The notes: generated from the letters alone by a model not told the origin. A DNA stretch of 64,000 nucleotides from Arenimonas caeni (GCF_003024235.1 NZ_KZ679094.1:1-64000); one strand, 5' to 3'. Shown: positions 8,888-18,424, numbered from the stretch's first letter. Translations and numbers: made by a program.

Positions 8888-9352
8888 CTATTTGGCCAGG
8901 CGTTCCAGCCAGGCCGCCCCGGACGGGCTCGCCGCCTGCAGCCGGGCCAGGCGGCCCGCCCCCTGCACGGCCAGGCCGACGCGGAGATCCGGGGCAGGCA
9001 GCGCCCCGGCGCCGCGGTCGGGCCACTCGACCAGCCAGAGGCGGGCCTGGTCGGCCAGCTCGTCGAGGCCCAGGAAATCAAGCTCCCCGGCCGCGGACAG
9101 GCGGTAGAGGTCCAGGTGCACGGCCTCGCCGCCGCCGGGCAGCGGATAGCGCTCGACCAGGGTGTAGGTGGGGCTCTTGATCGCCCCGCGGACGCCCAGC
9201 TCGCGCAGCCAGGCCCGCGCCAGGCTGGACTTGCCGGCGCCCAGGTCCCCGGCCAGGTACACCACGGCGCGCCCAGGCTGGCTGGCGGCCAGCCGCGCCG
9301 CCAGGGCCTCGGTGGCGGCCGGGTCGGCAAGGAAGCGTTCGCTCAGTTCCAT
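8888..9352 (-). CDS. tsaE: tRNA threonylcarbamoyladenosine synthesis ATPase TsaE
   Basis: Small cytoplasmic ATPase that drives turnover of the TsaBD complex making the t6A modification at position 37 of ANN-reading tRNAs. The 154 residues contain the Walker A loop GDLGAGKSSLARAWL near residue 35, the switch-like KSPTYTLVERYP, HLDLYRL, and the aromatic LWLVEWPDR. The ATG at 9352 lies inside the end of nnrE/D (10-bp overlap), which couples the two genes as in E. coli yjeF-yjeE. The gap to amiC is 110 bp and holds a separate promoter candidate. Confidence 0.95.
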   Translation of the reverse strand: MELSERFLADPAATEALAARLAASQPGRAVVYLAGDLGAGKSSLARAWLRELGVRGAIKSPTYTLVERYPLPGGGEAVHLDLYRLSAAGELDFLGLDELADQARLWLVEWPDRGAGALPAPDLRVGLAVQGAGRLARLQAASPSGAAWLERLAK

Positions 9353-10827
9353 GCCGGGTTCGCCAGGCGGCGCAGGTGCGGGAACAGGTCGGAGGGCAGC
9401 AGGCCACGCTCGCCGTCCACGCGGGCGGCGGCGTCGCCGGCCGCGGCGTGCAGCAGGGCGCCGGCGACGGCCGCCTCGAAGGGCGGCAGGTGCTGGGCCA
9501 GCAGCGCCGCCACCACGCCCGAGAGCACGTCGCCCATGCCGCCGGTGGCCATGCCGGGATTGCCGGCGCCGATCACCACCGGCACCCGCGCCGGGGCCGC
9601 CACCACGGTGCCGGCGCCCTTGAGCACCACCACCGCCTGGTAGCGCGTGGCCAGGGCCGAGGCGGCGGCGTAGCGGTCGGCCTGCACGTCGGCGGTGGAC
9701 ATGCCGAGCAGGCGGCCGGCCTCGCCGGGATGCGGGGTCAGGATGGCCTGCGGCACCGGCCTCGGCGCCGCCGCGAGCAGGTTCAGGGCATCGGCGTCGA
9801 GCACCAGCGGCTTGCCGCAGGCCACCGCGGCCCCGAGCAGCGCGCGCCCCCAGGCGCCCTGCCCCAGGCCGGGGCCCACGGCCACCACGGTCGCGCGCCC
9901 GAGCAGCGGCGCCAGCGCTGCGGAGTCTTCCACGGCATGCGTCATCGCCTCGGGCCGGGCCGCCACCAGGGCGGCCACGCCGGCCGAACGCGTGGCCACG
10001 CTGGCCAGGCCGACGCCGGTGCGCAGCGCGGCCTCGGCGCACAGCCGCACCGCCCCACCCATGCCCAGCTCGCCGCCCACGCACAGCACGTGGCCGTGTT
10101 CGCCCTTGTGGGCGTTGGCATGGCGCGGCGCCAGCCAGGCCGAAAGGTCGGTGTCGCGCACGAGCCAGGCCGAGGGCGGCTCGGCCGTGGTGTCGATCGG
10201 TGGCAGGTCCAGCCGGTCCACCCGCACGTCGCCGTCGACGTCGCGGGCCATGCCGGTGTACAGGCCCTGCTTGGGCGCGATGAAGCTCAGGGTCAGCCGC
10301 GCCTCGACCACGATGCCCGGCGCGTGGCCGGTGTCCGCGTCCAGGCCCGAGGGTACGTCCAGGGCCAGCACCGGGCGGTGGCTGGCGTTGATGCGTTCGA
10401 TCAGCGAACGCACGGCGTCCGAGGGCGCGCGCGCCAGGCCGATGCCGTAGATCGCGTCCACCCACACGTCGACCTCGGGCAGCATGCCGTCGAAGGATTC
10501 GACCCGGCCGCCGGCTTCGCGCCAGGCCGCCAGCGCCTTGCGGGCCGGGTCGCGGCGCGGGTGGGCGCCGGGCGGCGAGACCACGTGCACTTCGAAACCC
10601 TCGGCGCGGGCCAGCCGCGCCAGCACGTAGCCGTCACCGCCGTTGTTGCCCGGGCCGCAGGCCACGCCGATCCGCCGCGCCTGTGGCCAGGACCCGCGCA
10701 GCAGGCGCCAGGCGGCCGCGCCCGCGCGCTGCATGAGCTCCCAGGCCGGCACGCCCAGCTGCTCGATCGCACGTCGGTCCATGGCGCGCACCTGGGCGGC
10801 GCGGTAGAGCGGGAGCATGTCGGCCAT
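9343..10827 (-). CDS. nnr: Bifunctional NAD(P)H-hydrate epimerase/dehydratase
   Basis: Metabolite-repair enzyme that restores damaged NADHX and NADPHX. The 494 residues contain an N-terminal epimerase domain (NnrE/YjeF_N, about 1-210; VACGPGNNGGDGYVLAR is the nucleotide-binding loop) and a C-terminal ADP-dependent dehydratase of the ribokinase fold (NnrD, about 220-490; LTPHPGEAGRLLG and NPGMATGGMGDVLSG). The ATG at 10827 is only 22 bp from the divergent queG start, so the promoter of each gene must reach into the other. Its 3' end overlaps tsaE by 10 bp. Confidence 0.95.
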   Translation of the reverse strand: MADMLPLYRAAQVRAMDRRAIEQLGVPAWELMQRAGAAAWRLLRGSWPQARRIGVACGPGNNGGDGYVLARLARAEGFEVHVVSPPGAHPRRDPARKALAAWREAGGRVESFDGMLPEVDVWVDAIYGIGLARAPSDAVRSLIERINASHRPVLALDVPSGLDADTGHAPGIVVEARLTLSFIAPKQGLYTGMARDVDGDVRVDRLDLPPIDTTAEPPSAWLVRDTDLSAWLAPRHANAHKGEHGHVLCVGGELGMGGAVRLCAEAALRTGVGLASVATRSAGVAALVAARPEAMTHAVEDSAALAPLLGRATVVAVGPGLGQGAWGRALLGAAVACGKPLVLDADALNLLAAAPRPVPQAILTPHPGEAGRLLGMSTADVQADRYAAASALATRYQAVVVLKGAGTVVAAPARVPVVIGAGNPGMATGGMGDVLSGVVAALLAQHLPPFEAAVAGALLHAAAGDAAARVDGERGLLPSDLFPHLRRLANPAWN

Positions 10828-10837
10828 GGCGGGATTC

Positions 10838-10843
10838 TATACT
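10838..10843 (+). promoter_or_regulatory. Possible -10 element of the queG promoter
   Basis: TATACT lies 6 bp before the queG ATG. Any -35 would sit inside the start of the divergent nnr gene. If this is the -10, the message would be almost leaderless. Confidence 0.35.
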
Positions 10844-10849
10844 TGCGGC

Positions 10850-11905
10850 ATGCGCGAACCGGCCGACATGAACGCCCTCGCCCGGTCGATCCGCGACTGG
10901 GGCGCCGAACTGGGCTTCCAGCAGGTCGGCATCGCCGGCATCGACCTGTCCCGGGACATGGAGCACCTGCGCGACTGGCTGGCCAGGGGCCAGCACGGGA
11001 CCATGGACTACATGGCCCGCCACGGCGACAAGCGCGGCCGGCCGGAGGAACTGGTGCCGGGCACGCTCAGGGTGGTGTCGGTGCGCTTCGACTACGGCAC
11101 CGGCGAGGACGCCGCCGCCTGGGCCACGCTGGCCGAGGGCGAGCGCGCCTACGTGGCGCGCTACGCGCTGGGCCGCGACTACCACAAGCTGATGCGCAAC
11201 CGCCTGCAGAAACTGGCCGACCGCATCGCCGCGCAAACGGGGCCGTTCGGCTACCGGGTGTTCGTCGATTCGGCGCCGGTGCTCGAGCGGGCGCTGGCGC
11301 GCGACGCCGGCCTGGGCTGGATCGGCAAGCACACCTGCCTGATCAACAAGGACGCCGGCAGCTGGTTCTTCCTGGGCGAGATCTACACCGACCTGCCGCT
11401 GCCGGTCGACGCGCCGGCGAGCGCGCACTGCGGCACCTGCACGCGCTGCATCGAGGTCTGCCCGACCGGCGCCATCGTCGCGCCCTACCGCGTGGACGCA
11501 CGCCGCTGCATCAGCTACCTGACCATCGAACTGCGCGAGTCGATCCCCGAGGAACTGCGCCCGCTGATGGGCAACCGCATCTTCGGCTGCGACGACTGCC
11601 AGCTCGCCTGCCCCTGGAACAAGTTCGCGGTGCGCCACGAGGTGCCCGACTTCGCGCCACGCAACGAACTCGACAGCGCGACCCTCGCCGAACTGTTCGC
11701 CTGGGAAGAAGACGAGTTCCTGCGCCGAACCGAAGGCTCGGCGATCCGCCGCACCGGCCACGCCGGCTGGCTGCGCAACATCGCCGTCGCCCTCGGCAAC
11801 GCGCCGACCACGCCCGCCGTGCTCGCCGCCCTCGCCTCGCGCCGCGAACACCCCGACCCCATGGTCCGCGAACACGTCGCCTGGGCCCTTGCCCGCCACG
11901 AATAA
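10850..11905 (+). CDS. queG: Epoxyqueuosine reductase QueG
   Basis: Cobalamin-dependent iron-sulfur enzyme that makes queuosine from epoxyqueuosine in GUN-anticodon tRNAs. The 351 residues have the N-terminal cobalamin-binding reductase domain (GFQQVGIAGIDLS, YALGRDYHKLMRNRLQKL, FVDSAPVLERALA), two 4Fe-4S motifs (CGTCTRCIEVCPTGA and CDDCQLACPWN), and a C-terminal HEAT-like tail (GSAIRRTGHAGWLRNIAVALGN). The start MREPADMNALARSI aligns without gaps with the E. coli QueG N-terminus; an in-frame ATG 33 bp upstream would overlap the divergent nnr start. The convergent pgi ends 14 bp downstream. Confidence 0.96.
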   Translation: MREPADMNALARSIRDWGAELGFQQVGIAGIDLSRDMEHLRDWLARGQHGTMDYMARHGDKRGRPEELVPGTLRVVSVRFDYGTGEDAAAWATLAEGERAYVARYALGRDYHKLMRNRLQKLADRIAAQTGPFGYRVFVDSAPVLERALARDAGLGWIGKHTCLINKDAGSWFFLGEIYTDLPLPVDAPASAHCGTCTRCIEVCPTGAIVAPYRVDARRCISYLTIELRESIPEELRPLMGNRIFGCDDCQLACPWNKFAVRHEVPDFAPRNELDSATLAELFAWEEDEFLRRTEGSAIRRTGHAGWLRNIAVALGNAPTTPAVLAALASRREHPDPMVREHVAWALARHE

Positions 11906-11919
11906 GGCAGGGTCGCGTT

Positions 11920-13455
11920 TCAGCGGCGGGCAAGGATCTCGGTGACCAGTGCGCGGGTGACCGGGTCGGCGATGTCGTCGGCGCTGCCCCGGCCCGAGAG
12001 CACCGGCAACAGGCCGCTGGCCAGGCGCTTGCCCAGCTCCACGCCCCACTGGTCGAAGGCGTTGATGCCCCAGACCACCGACAGCGCGTAGACGCTGTGT
12101 TCGTACAGCGCGAGCAGGCTGCCCAGCGAGCGCGGCGTCAGTTCGTCGAGCAGCAGCATGGTGTTCGGGCGGCCGCCGTCGTAGTGCCTCTGCGGTGCAT
12201 CGCCCGGGCTGCCGTTGGCCAGGGCCTCGGCCTGCGCCAGCAGGTTGGCCAGCACCACGTCGTGGCTACCCGGGTAGCCGTGGGCCGGCCTGACCACGCC
12301 GATGAAATCCGCCGGCACCAGGTCGCTGCCCTGGTGCAGGGCCTGGAAGAAGCTGTGCTGGCTGGAGGTGCCGGTGGCGCCCCAGAGCACCGGCACCGTC
12401 GGCACCGGCGAGGCGGTGTCGTCGCTGCGCACGGTCTTGCCCAGGCTTTCCATCACCAGCTGCTGCAGGTAATCGGGCAGCAGGTCCAGGCGTTCGTCGT
12501 ACGGCATCACGGCGTGCGTGCCCAGGCCGAGCACGTCGCGGTTCCAGGCCATGGTCAGCGCGTGCCAGGCCGCGAGGTTGCGCCCGGGCGGCGACTCGAG
12601 CACGTGCCGGTCCATCTCGGCGGCGCCGGCCAGCAGCTCGTCGAAATTGGCCATGCCCAGCGCCAGCGCGATGCACAGCCCCACCGGCGACCACAGCGAG
12701 AACCGGCCGCCGACCCAGTCCCACATCGGCAGCACCTGCGACCCGGGCACGCCGAAGGCCACCGCCTTGTCGACCGCCGCCGTGACCGCATAGAGCCGCC
12801 CGCGCCCGGCCAGCCAGTCCTTGAGGATGCTGCCGTTGAGCAGTGTCTCCTGGGTGCCGAAACTCTTGGAGACCAGCAGCACCGCGGTGCGTTCCGGGTC
12901 CAGGTGCGGCAGCAGGCGCTGCACGCCGCTGGCGTCGGCGTTGAACAGGAAGTGGGTGCGGAAGCGGCCGCGGTCGAACTCGGCCAGCGACTGCACGGCC
13001 AGCCGCGGCCCGAGGTCGGAGCCGCCGATGCCGATGTTGACGATGTCGGTGATGCCGGACTGCTCGAGCCCGGCCACGAGTCTGGCCATCCGCTCCCGCG
13101 CCGCCAGCGCCTCCGCGCGCGCGGCGGCCGCCACCGCGCCCTGCCCGAGGTCGGAGCGCAGCGCGGTGTGCAGGGCCGGCCGGCCCTCCGAGACATTCAC
13201 GGTCTCGCCGTCGAACAGGCGCCGGAACGCGGCCGGCAGCGGCGCGGCGAGCGCGAACAGGGCCTCGCGCGCGGCGCGGTCGTAGCGCTGGCGCGCGAAG
13301 CAGGCATGCAGGGACCCCATGCGCAGCCCGAAGTCGCGGCCCCGGGCGGGGTCGTCGGCCATCAGCCGGGCCAGCGGCCGGTCGGCAAGGCGCGCGGCAT
13401 GGGCGCGCAGCAGGGACCAGGTTTCGCTGTCGGCGGGGATCGGGGGGCGGGCCAT
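11920..13455 (-). CDS. pgi: Glucose-6-phosphate isomerase
   Basis: Glycolytic enzyme interconverting glucose 6-phosphate and fructose 6-phosphate. The 511 residues carry the SIS-fold sugar-phosphate site (NIGIGGSDLGPRL near residue 140, then VSKSFGTQETLLN), GGRFSLWSPVG with its catalytic loop, and WGINAFDQWGVELGKRLA near the C-terminus with the active-site lysine. The family length is about 500-550. It follows panC by 36 bp on the same strand and may be the last gene of a pcnB-folK-panB-panC-pgi transcript. The convergent queG ends 14 bp away. Confidence 0.96.
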   Translation of the reverse strand: MARPPIPADSETWSLLRAHAARLADRPLARLMADDPARGRDFGLRMGSLHACFARQRYDRAAREALFALAAPLPAAFRRLFDGETVNVSEGRPALHTALRSDLGQGAVAAAARAEALAARERMARLVAGLEQSGITDIVNIGIGGSDLGPRLAVQSLAEFDRGRFRTHFLFNADASGVQRLLPHLDPERTAVLLVSKSFGTQETLLNGSILKDWLAGRGRLYAVTAAVDKAVAFGVPGSQVLPMWDWVGGRFSLWSPVGLCIALALGMANFDELLAGAAEMDRHVLESPPGRNLAAWHALTMAWNRDVLGLGTHAVMPYDERLDLLPDYLQQLVMESLGKTVRSDDTASPVPTVPVLWGATGTSSQHSFFQALHQGSDLVPADFIGVVRPAHGYPGSHDVVLANLLAQAEALANGSPGDAPQRHYDGGRPNTMLLLDELTPRSLGSLLALYEHSVYALSVVWGINAFDQWGVELGKRLASGLLPVLSGRGSADDIADPVTRALVTEILARR

Positions 13456-13491
13456 GCCCGGAGTCTAACCGAGCCTTGTTTCAGTCCGGCA

Positions 13492-14339
13492 TCAGACGTT
13501 TTCGAACTCGAGGTTGTCGATCAGCCGGGTGCGGCCCAGGCGGGCGGCGATCAGCGCCAGCTGGCCGGGCTCGCCGGCGCTGCGCGGGCGCGAGAGATCG
13601 GTGCGGCGGATCTCGGCGTAGTCGACGCCGAAGCCGGCGGCCTCGAGCCGCGACCGCGCCTGGTCCTCGATGCCCTGCAGCGGCAGCCCCTGGCGCGCGG
13701 CGTCGCGCATGAACAGCAGGGTCTGGTGGATGCGCGTGGCGGTCTGGCGCTCGTCGCCCTGCAGGTACTGGTTGCGCGAACTCATGGCCAGGCCGTCGGG
13801 CTCGCGCAGCGTGGGCGCCGGCACGATCTCGACCGGGAAGCTCATCTCGCGCGCCATGTAGCGGATCACCTGCAGCTGCTGGTAGTCCTTGCGCCCGAAC
13901 ACGGCCAGGTCGGGCTGGACCATGTTGAACATGCGCGCGACCACCTGCGCCACGCCGTTGAAATGGCCAGGCCGGTGCGCGCCGCAGAGGATGTCGGTGA
14001 TGCCGGGCACGTGCATCTGCACGCAGCCGATGGTGCCGAACGGGTACATCTGCTCGACCGAGGGCAGGAACAGGGCGTCGCAGTGGTTCTCGGCCAGGCC
14101 GTTGATGTCCGACTCAGGCGTGCGCGGGTAGCGCGCATAGTCCTCGTTGGGACCGAACTGGGTGGGATTGACAAAGATGCTGGCCACCACCTTGTCGGCG
14201 TGCTTGCGCGCCAGTTCGACCAGGGCGAAGTGGCCGGCATGCAGGTTGCCCATGGTGGGCACGAAGCCGATGCTGGCGCCCTCGCGGCGCCACTGCCGGA
14301 GCTGGGCCCGCAGCGCGGCGAGGGTATGGTGGGTCTGCA

Positions 14340-14340
<1 letters not shown>
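13492..14340 (-). CDS. panC: Pantothenate synthetase
   Basis: Joins pantoate and beta-alanine using ATP, the last step of pantothenate synthesis. The 282 residues have the HIGH-like nucleotidyl-transfer signature (FVPTMGNLHAGHFALV near 30-40), FVNPTQFGPNEDYARYPRT, the pantoate-binding VFGRKDYQQLQVIRYM and the KMSKS-like MSSRNQYL. Its ATG overlaps the panB stop by one base (TGATG at 14342-14338), so the two are coupled. panD, which supplies the beta-alanine substrate and often sits beside panC, is absent from the 36-bp gap before pgi. Confidence 0.96.
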
Positions 14341-15167
<827 letters not shown>

Positions 15168-15191
15168 GGCGGTTTCCGGCGGAGAGTGGGC

Positions 15192-15686
15192 CTAAGGTAT
15201 CGCCTCGATGCCCGCGGCATCCACCGCCGCGAGCAGGTCGGCCACCCTGCCCCGCCCCGGCACGACCAGGTCGGGGGCGATTTCGGCCAGCGGGACGAGC
15301 ACGAAGGCGCGCTCGTGCAGGCGCGGGTGCGGCAAGCTCAGGCCGGGCTCCTCGAGCACGGCATCGCCGCAGGCGAGCAGGTCGAGGTCGAGCGTGCGCG
15401 GGCCCCATCGCGGCGTGTCCTCGGCGCGGACCCGGCCGAAGCGCTGTTCGGTCGCGAGCAGCACGCCGAGCAACTCCCCGGGCGGGAGCGTGGTCTGCAG
15501 CGCGGCGACGCCGTTGATGAAGTCCGGCTGCTCGGTGCAGCCCCAGGCCGGCGTGCGGTAGAAGCCCGAGCGCGACAGCACGCGGATGCCGGGCACGGCG
15601 TCCAGGGCCGCCAGCGCCCGGTCGACCGCAGTGCGCACGTCGCCGACGTTGCCGCCGAAGGCCACCCAGGCCGTTTCGGGTTTCAC
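15192..15686 (-). CDS. folK: 2-amino-4-hydroxy-6-hydroxymethyldihydropteridine pyrophosphokinase
   Basis: Folate-pathway kinase that moves pyrophosphate from ATP to 6-hydroxymethyl-dihydropterin. The 164 residues show the family block AFGGNVGDVRTAVDRAL at the N-terminus (usually LGSN-x-GD), YRTPAWGCTEQPDFINGV, and RWGPRTLDLDLLACGD followed by LPHPRLHERAFVLVPLAEIAPD. The start is GTG at 15686, which overlaps the pcnB stop as GTGA; no in-frame ATG is suitably placed. pcnB-folK-panB-panC is the E. coli gene order. Confidence 0.95.
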   Translation of the reverse strand: MKPETAWVAFGGNVGDVRTAVDRALAALDAVPGIRVLSRSGFYRTPAWGCTEQPDFINGVAALQTTLPPGELLGVLLATEQRFGRVRAEDTPRWGPRTLDLDLLACGDAVLEEPGLSLPHPRLHERAFVLVPLAEIAPDLVVPGRGRVADLLAAVDAAGIEAIP

Positions 15687-17065
15687 CCGGTGGCGTCCCC
15701 GCCATCGCGCGGCTTGCGGCGACGGCGGCGGCGGCGCGGCGCGCGCGAAGCGGCCTCGCCATCCTCGCCCGGCTCCTCGCCGGCTTCGTCCCCCGCCTCG
15801 CGGCGCGGCGACTTCTGGGCCAGCCGGCCGGCCAGCTCCTCGGGCGCCTGGTTCTGCGCCTCGCGCCAGAAGGCCAGGTCCTCGGCGACCTCCGGCGCGG
15901 CGCTGGCGCGCAGCTCGAGGAAGTCGAAGGCGGCGCGGAAGCGCGGGTGCGCCAGCAGGCGGAACACGCGCTTGCGGATGCGCTGGCCGAAGCGCGGCTG
16001 CAGCAGCCAGATCTCCTGCATCGGCAGCGAGAACCGGCGCGGCAGCGCGATGCGCTGGGCCTGGTGCAGGGTGACGCGGTCGGCCGCACGCTGCTGCGCC
16101 ACCAGCGGATCCACGCCCTGCTTCTGCAGCACGGCCAGGTCGCGGCAGTAGGCCGGCCACAGCAGCGCGGCGAACAGGAAGGCCGGCGTCACCGGCTTGT
16201 CGGCGGCGATGCGGGCATCGGTATTGCGCAGGGCCTGCACCACCATCGCGCGCAGCGCGCCGCTGCGGTTGGTGGCCAGCGCCTTGGCAGTCTCCGGGAA
16301 CAGCGCCGCCAGCAGGCCCAGCTGCTCAAGCTTGAGGAAGCTCTTTTCGGCGTGGCCGGCCAGGAACATCTTCAGGCACTCGTCGAACAGCCGCGCCGGC
16401 GGCGCCGCCGACAGCAGGTCGGCCATCCCGGGGATCGGGTCGGCCGCCTCGGGCGCGATCTCGAAGTCGAGCTTGGCGGCCAGGCGCGCCGCGCGCAGCA
16501 TGCGCACCGGATCCTCGCGATAGCGTTCGATCGGGTCGCCGATCAGGCGCAGCACGCGATTGCGCACGTCGTCGTAACCGCCGACGTAGTCGCGCACGGA
16601 AAAATCCTCGACGGTGTAGTACAGCGCGTTGGCGGTGAAGTCGCGCCGGACCGCGTCGTCCTCGATGCTGCCGTAGACGTTGTCGCGCAGCAGCCGGCCG
16701 TCGTCGCCGGTCTCGCGGTCGTCGCTGTCGTCGGCGCTGTTGGCGCGGAAGGTGGCGACCTCGATGATCTCGCGGCCGAAGACCACGTGCGCCAGACGGA
16801 ACCGCCGGCCGATCAGCCGGCAGTTGCGGAACAGCGCCTTGACCTGCTCGGGCGTGGCGTCGGTGGCCACGTCGAAGTCCTTGGGGTGGCCGCCGATCAG
16901 CAGGTCGCGCACGGCGCCGCCCACCAAGTAGCCGTTGAAGCCGCCGTCGCGCAGGCGGTAAAGGACCCGCAGCGCGTTCGGGCTGATGTCCTTGCGGGAG
17001 ATGCCGTGTTCGGCGCGCGGCACGACGAGGGGCTGGCTGGGGTTGCTGATGGCGTTTTCCGTCAT
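15683..17065 (-). CDS. pcnB: Poly(A) polymerase I
   Basis: Adds 3' adenylate tails that promote RNA decay. The 460 residues belong to the class II nucleotidyltransferase superfamily. The catalytic region is LVGGAVRDLLIGGHPKDFDVATDATPEQ at about 45-70, followed by the RFRLAHVVFGREIIEVATFRA strand and RRDFTANALYY. The helical RNA-binding part ends in a Lys/Arg-rich tail (from about residue 430) typical of PcnB rather than of CCA-adding enzymes. It leads a probable operon, with its stop overlapping folK. The upstream region is shared with the divergent tRNA-Glu gene. Confidence 0.93.
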   Translation of the reverse strand: MTENAISNPSQPLVVPRAEHGISRKDISPNALRVLYRLRDGGFNGYLVGGAVRDLLIGGHPKDFDVATDATPEQVKALFRNCRLIGRRFRLAHVVFGREIIEVATFRANSADDSDDRETGDDGRLLRDNVYGSIEDDAVRRDFTANALYYTVEDFSVRDYVGGYDDVRNRVLRLIGDPIERYREDPVRMLRAARLAAKLDFEIAPEAADPIPGMADLLSAAPPARLFDECLKMFLAGHAEKSFLKLEQLGLLAALFPETAKALATNRSGALRAMVVQALRNTDARIAADKPVTPAFLFAALLWPAYCRDLAVLQKQGVDPLVAQQRAADRVTLHQAQRIALPRRFSLPMQEIWLLQPRFGQRIRKRVFRLLAHPRFRAAFDFLELRASAAPEVAEDLAFWREAQNQAPEELAGRLAQKSPRREAGDEAGEEPGEDGEAASRAPRRRRRRRKPRDGGDATG

Positions 17066-17147
17066 GGGCTCGGGACGGCGCAGTCGGCCTGCGCGGCGTG
17101 GGGCCGGAGGGCGGGCCGGTGGCCTTCCCGTGGGCGATCAAGCCGGC

Positions 17148-17153
17148 TATACT
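17148..17153 (+). promoter_or_regulatory. Probable -10 element of the tRNA-Glu gene
   Basis: TATACT lies 29 bp before the mature 5' end of the tRNA. The hexamer 17 bp upstream, TTCCCG, is a poor -35. Confidence 0.5.
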
Positions 17154-17182
17154 AGCGCCCGCTTCACCGCTTCGCCATCCGC

Positions 17183-17258
17183 GCTCCCTTCGTCTAGTGG
17201 CCTAGGACACGGCCCTCTCAAGGCTGGAACAGGGGTTCGAGTCCCCTAGGGAGCGCCA
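17183..17258 (+). tRNA. tRNA-Glu (anticodon CUC)
   Basis: A full cloverleaf can be drawn. The 7-bp acceptor stem pairs GCTCCCT (17183-17189) with AGGGAGC (17248-17254), then discriminator G and encoded CCA (17256-17258). The D arm contains TAGTGGCCTAGGACA. The anticodon loop is CTCTCAA with CTC at 34-36. The T arm holds GGGTTCGAGTCCC. The sequence resembles bacterial tRNA-Glu throughout. CUC reads GAG only, the glutamate codon favoured in this GC-rich sequence. A strong terminator follows at once. Confidence 0.95.
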
Positions 17259-17264
17259 TCTTCA

Positions 17265-17296
17265 GAAGGCCCGGCCAACGCCGGGCCTTCGCTTTT
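17265..17296 (+). terminator. Rho-independent terminator after tRNA-Glu
   Basis: An 11-bp perfect stem, GAAGGCCCGGC (17265-17275) with GCCGGGCCTTC (17280-17290), a 4-base loop, then GCTTTT. Confidence 0.9.
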
Positions 17297-17354
17297 CCGG
17301 CGCCCGGGTTCGTTCCCGCCACTGCCGCGGCTGGGCTGGGAGGCGCGGCGCCGG

Positions 17355-17360
17355 TAGAAT
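17355..17360 (+). promoter_or_regulatory. Possible -10 element of the fdxA promoter
   Basis: TAGAAT (five of six to TATAAT) lies 31 bp before the fdxA ATG. No good -35 is seen 16-18 bp upstream. Confidence 0.4.
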
Positions 17361-17391
17361 CCGCGGCAGGCAAGCCAACCGGAAGTCCCCC

Positions 17392-17715
17392 ATGCCCTTC
17401 GTCGTCACCGAGAACTGCATCCGCTGCAAGTACACCGATTGCGTCGAGGTGTGCCCGGTCGACTGTTTCCACGAAGGCCCCAACTTCCTGGTCATCGACC
17501 CCGAGGAGTGCATCGACTGCACCCTGTGCGAACCCGAGTGCCCGGCCAAGGCCATCTATCCCGAGGACGACGTGCCCGCCGGCCAGGAGGGCTACATCGC
17601 CCTCAACGCCGAGCTGTCGAAGGAGTGGCCGGTGATCACGACCCGCAAGGATCCCCTGCCCGACGCCGCCGACTGGGACGGCAAGACCGGCAAGCTGCCC
17701 GAACTCAAGCGCTGA
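17392..17715 (+). CDS. fdxA: 7Fe-8S type ferredoxin FdxA
   Basis: Small cytoplasmic electron carrier with one 3Fe-4S and one 4Fe-4S cluster. The 107 residues match FdxA length and start [26 protein letters not shown]. The second motif is [16 protein letters not shown]. The C-terminal extension ([14 protein letters not shown] and GKLPELKR) is typical of the Azotobacter FdI/FdxA class. It is monocistronic, with a promoter candidate upstream and a strong terminator downstream. The electron partner is not shown by context. Confidence 0.95.
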   Translation: MPFVVTENCIRCKYTDCVEVCPVDCFHEGPNFLVIDPEECIDCTLCEPECPAKAIYPEDDVPAGQEGYIALNAELSKEWPVITTRKDPLPDAADWDGKTGKLPELKR

Positions 17716-17740
17716 GCCCCTCAGGGTCCGGCCGGAAAAC

Positions 17741-17774
17741 AGAAGGGGCGCCCGATGGGCGCCCCTTCTTTTTC
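17741..17774 (+). terminator. Rho-independent terminator after fdxA
   Basis: A 13-bp stem (AGAAGGGGCGCCC at 17741-17753 with GGGCGCCCCTTCT at 17757-17769), a 3-base loop and a T run. Because the stem begins and ends in A and T, it may also serve the convergent bamC-like gene. Confidence 0.9.
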
Positions 17775-17820
17775 GTGGCTGGTGCCTCGCGGCGCGGAGC
17801 CGGCGCGGCCTTTCGCCGCC

Positions 17821-18363
17821 TCAGCCCAGCCGGGCCTTGAGGATGGCCAGCAGCTCGGTCGCCACGCCGCTGCGGATCGGCTGGCCGTCCTGGCCCAGGG
17901 CCACGACGCGGGTCTGGCCGCCCAGGTCTTCGGCGCGCAGCAGCATCGACACGCCCTTGTAGCTGACCTCGTAGCTATTGAGCAGCTGCGCGCGGTTGGC
18001 GACGCTCACGCCCTCGATCTTGTCCAGGGCGATGCCGATGCGGCGCCAGCTGCTGGCGGCCGAATCGGCCAGCACGAACGAGTCGATGCCCGCCACGGAC
18101 GTCGGGGCCGGCGCCGCGTCGGCCGAGGGCACGGCGGTCGGCACGGGACCGCCGGCCGGAGCGTCGGGGATCACCACGGCGCCTGCGGTCGAGGGCATGT
18201 CCAGGCCCGGCGGCACCTCCAGCGGCTGGTTCTGGCGGCTGCCCTGGTAGGTGGCCTCGTTGCCCCACTTGCTGCGGACCCAGCTGCAGCCACTGGCGGC
18301 GATCACGGACAGGGCCAGCGCGGTGACCAGCAGCGGGCGGAGGGAAAGCTTCGGGGCGGTCAT
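17821..18363 (-). CDS. Short BamC-like outer-membrane lipoprotein
   Basis: A 180-residue lipoprotein, signal peptide ending in AASGC at about residue 26. The mature N-terminus (NQPLEVPPGLDMPSTAG) resembles the unstructured BamC segment that binds BamD, followed by a Pro/Ala-rich linker and one helix-grip-like domain (about 95-178, SFVLADSAASSWRRIGIALDKIEGV). E. coli BamC is about 344 residues with two such domains, so one appears missing. It follows dapA by 61 bp, as bamC does in E. coli; that synteny is the main support. It would act in outer-membrane protein assembly, or be a reduced relative without that role. Confidence 0.7.
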   Translation of the reverse strand: MTAPKLSLRPLLVTALALSVIAASGCSWVRSKWGNEATYQGSRQNQPLEVPPGLDMPSTAGAVVIPDAPAGGPVPTAVPSADAAPAPTSVAGIDSFVLADSAASSWRRIGIALDKIEGVSVANRAQLLNSYEVSYKGVSMLLRAEDLGGQTRVVALGQDGQPIRSGVATELLAILKARLG

Positions 18364-18424
18364 GCGGTGTCTCCTCGGGAGCCCGGCGCGCGGCGCGGGG
18401 CAGGATGGGGTCGGGTCGGCAAGG

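Noticed and set aside
17183-17296. tRNA-Glu as an integration site for a mobile element
   Set aside because: No integrase, no second copy of the tRNA 3' end and only core genes follow within the window.
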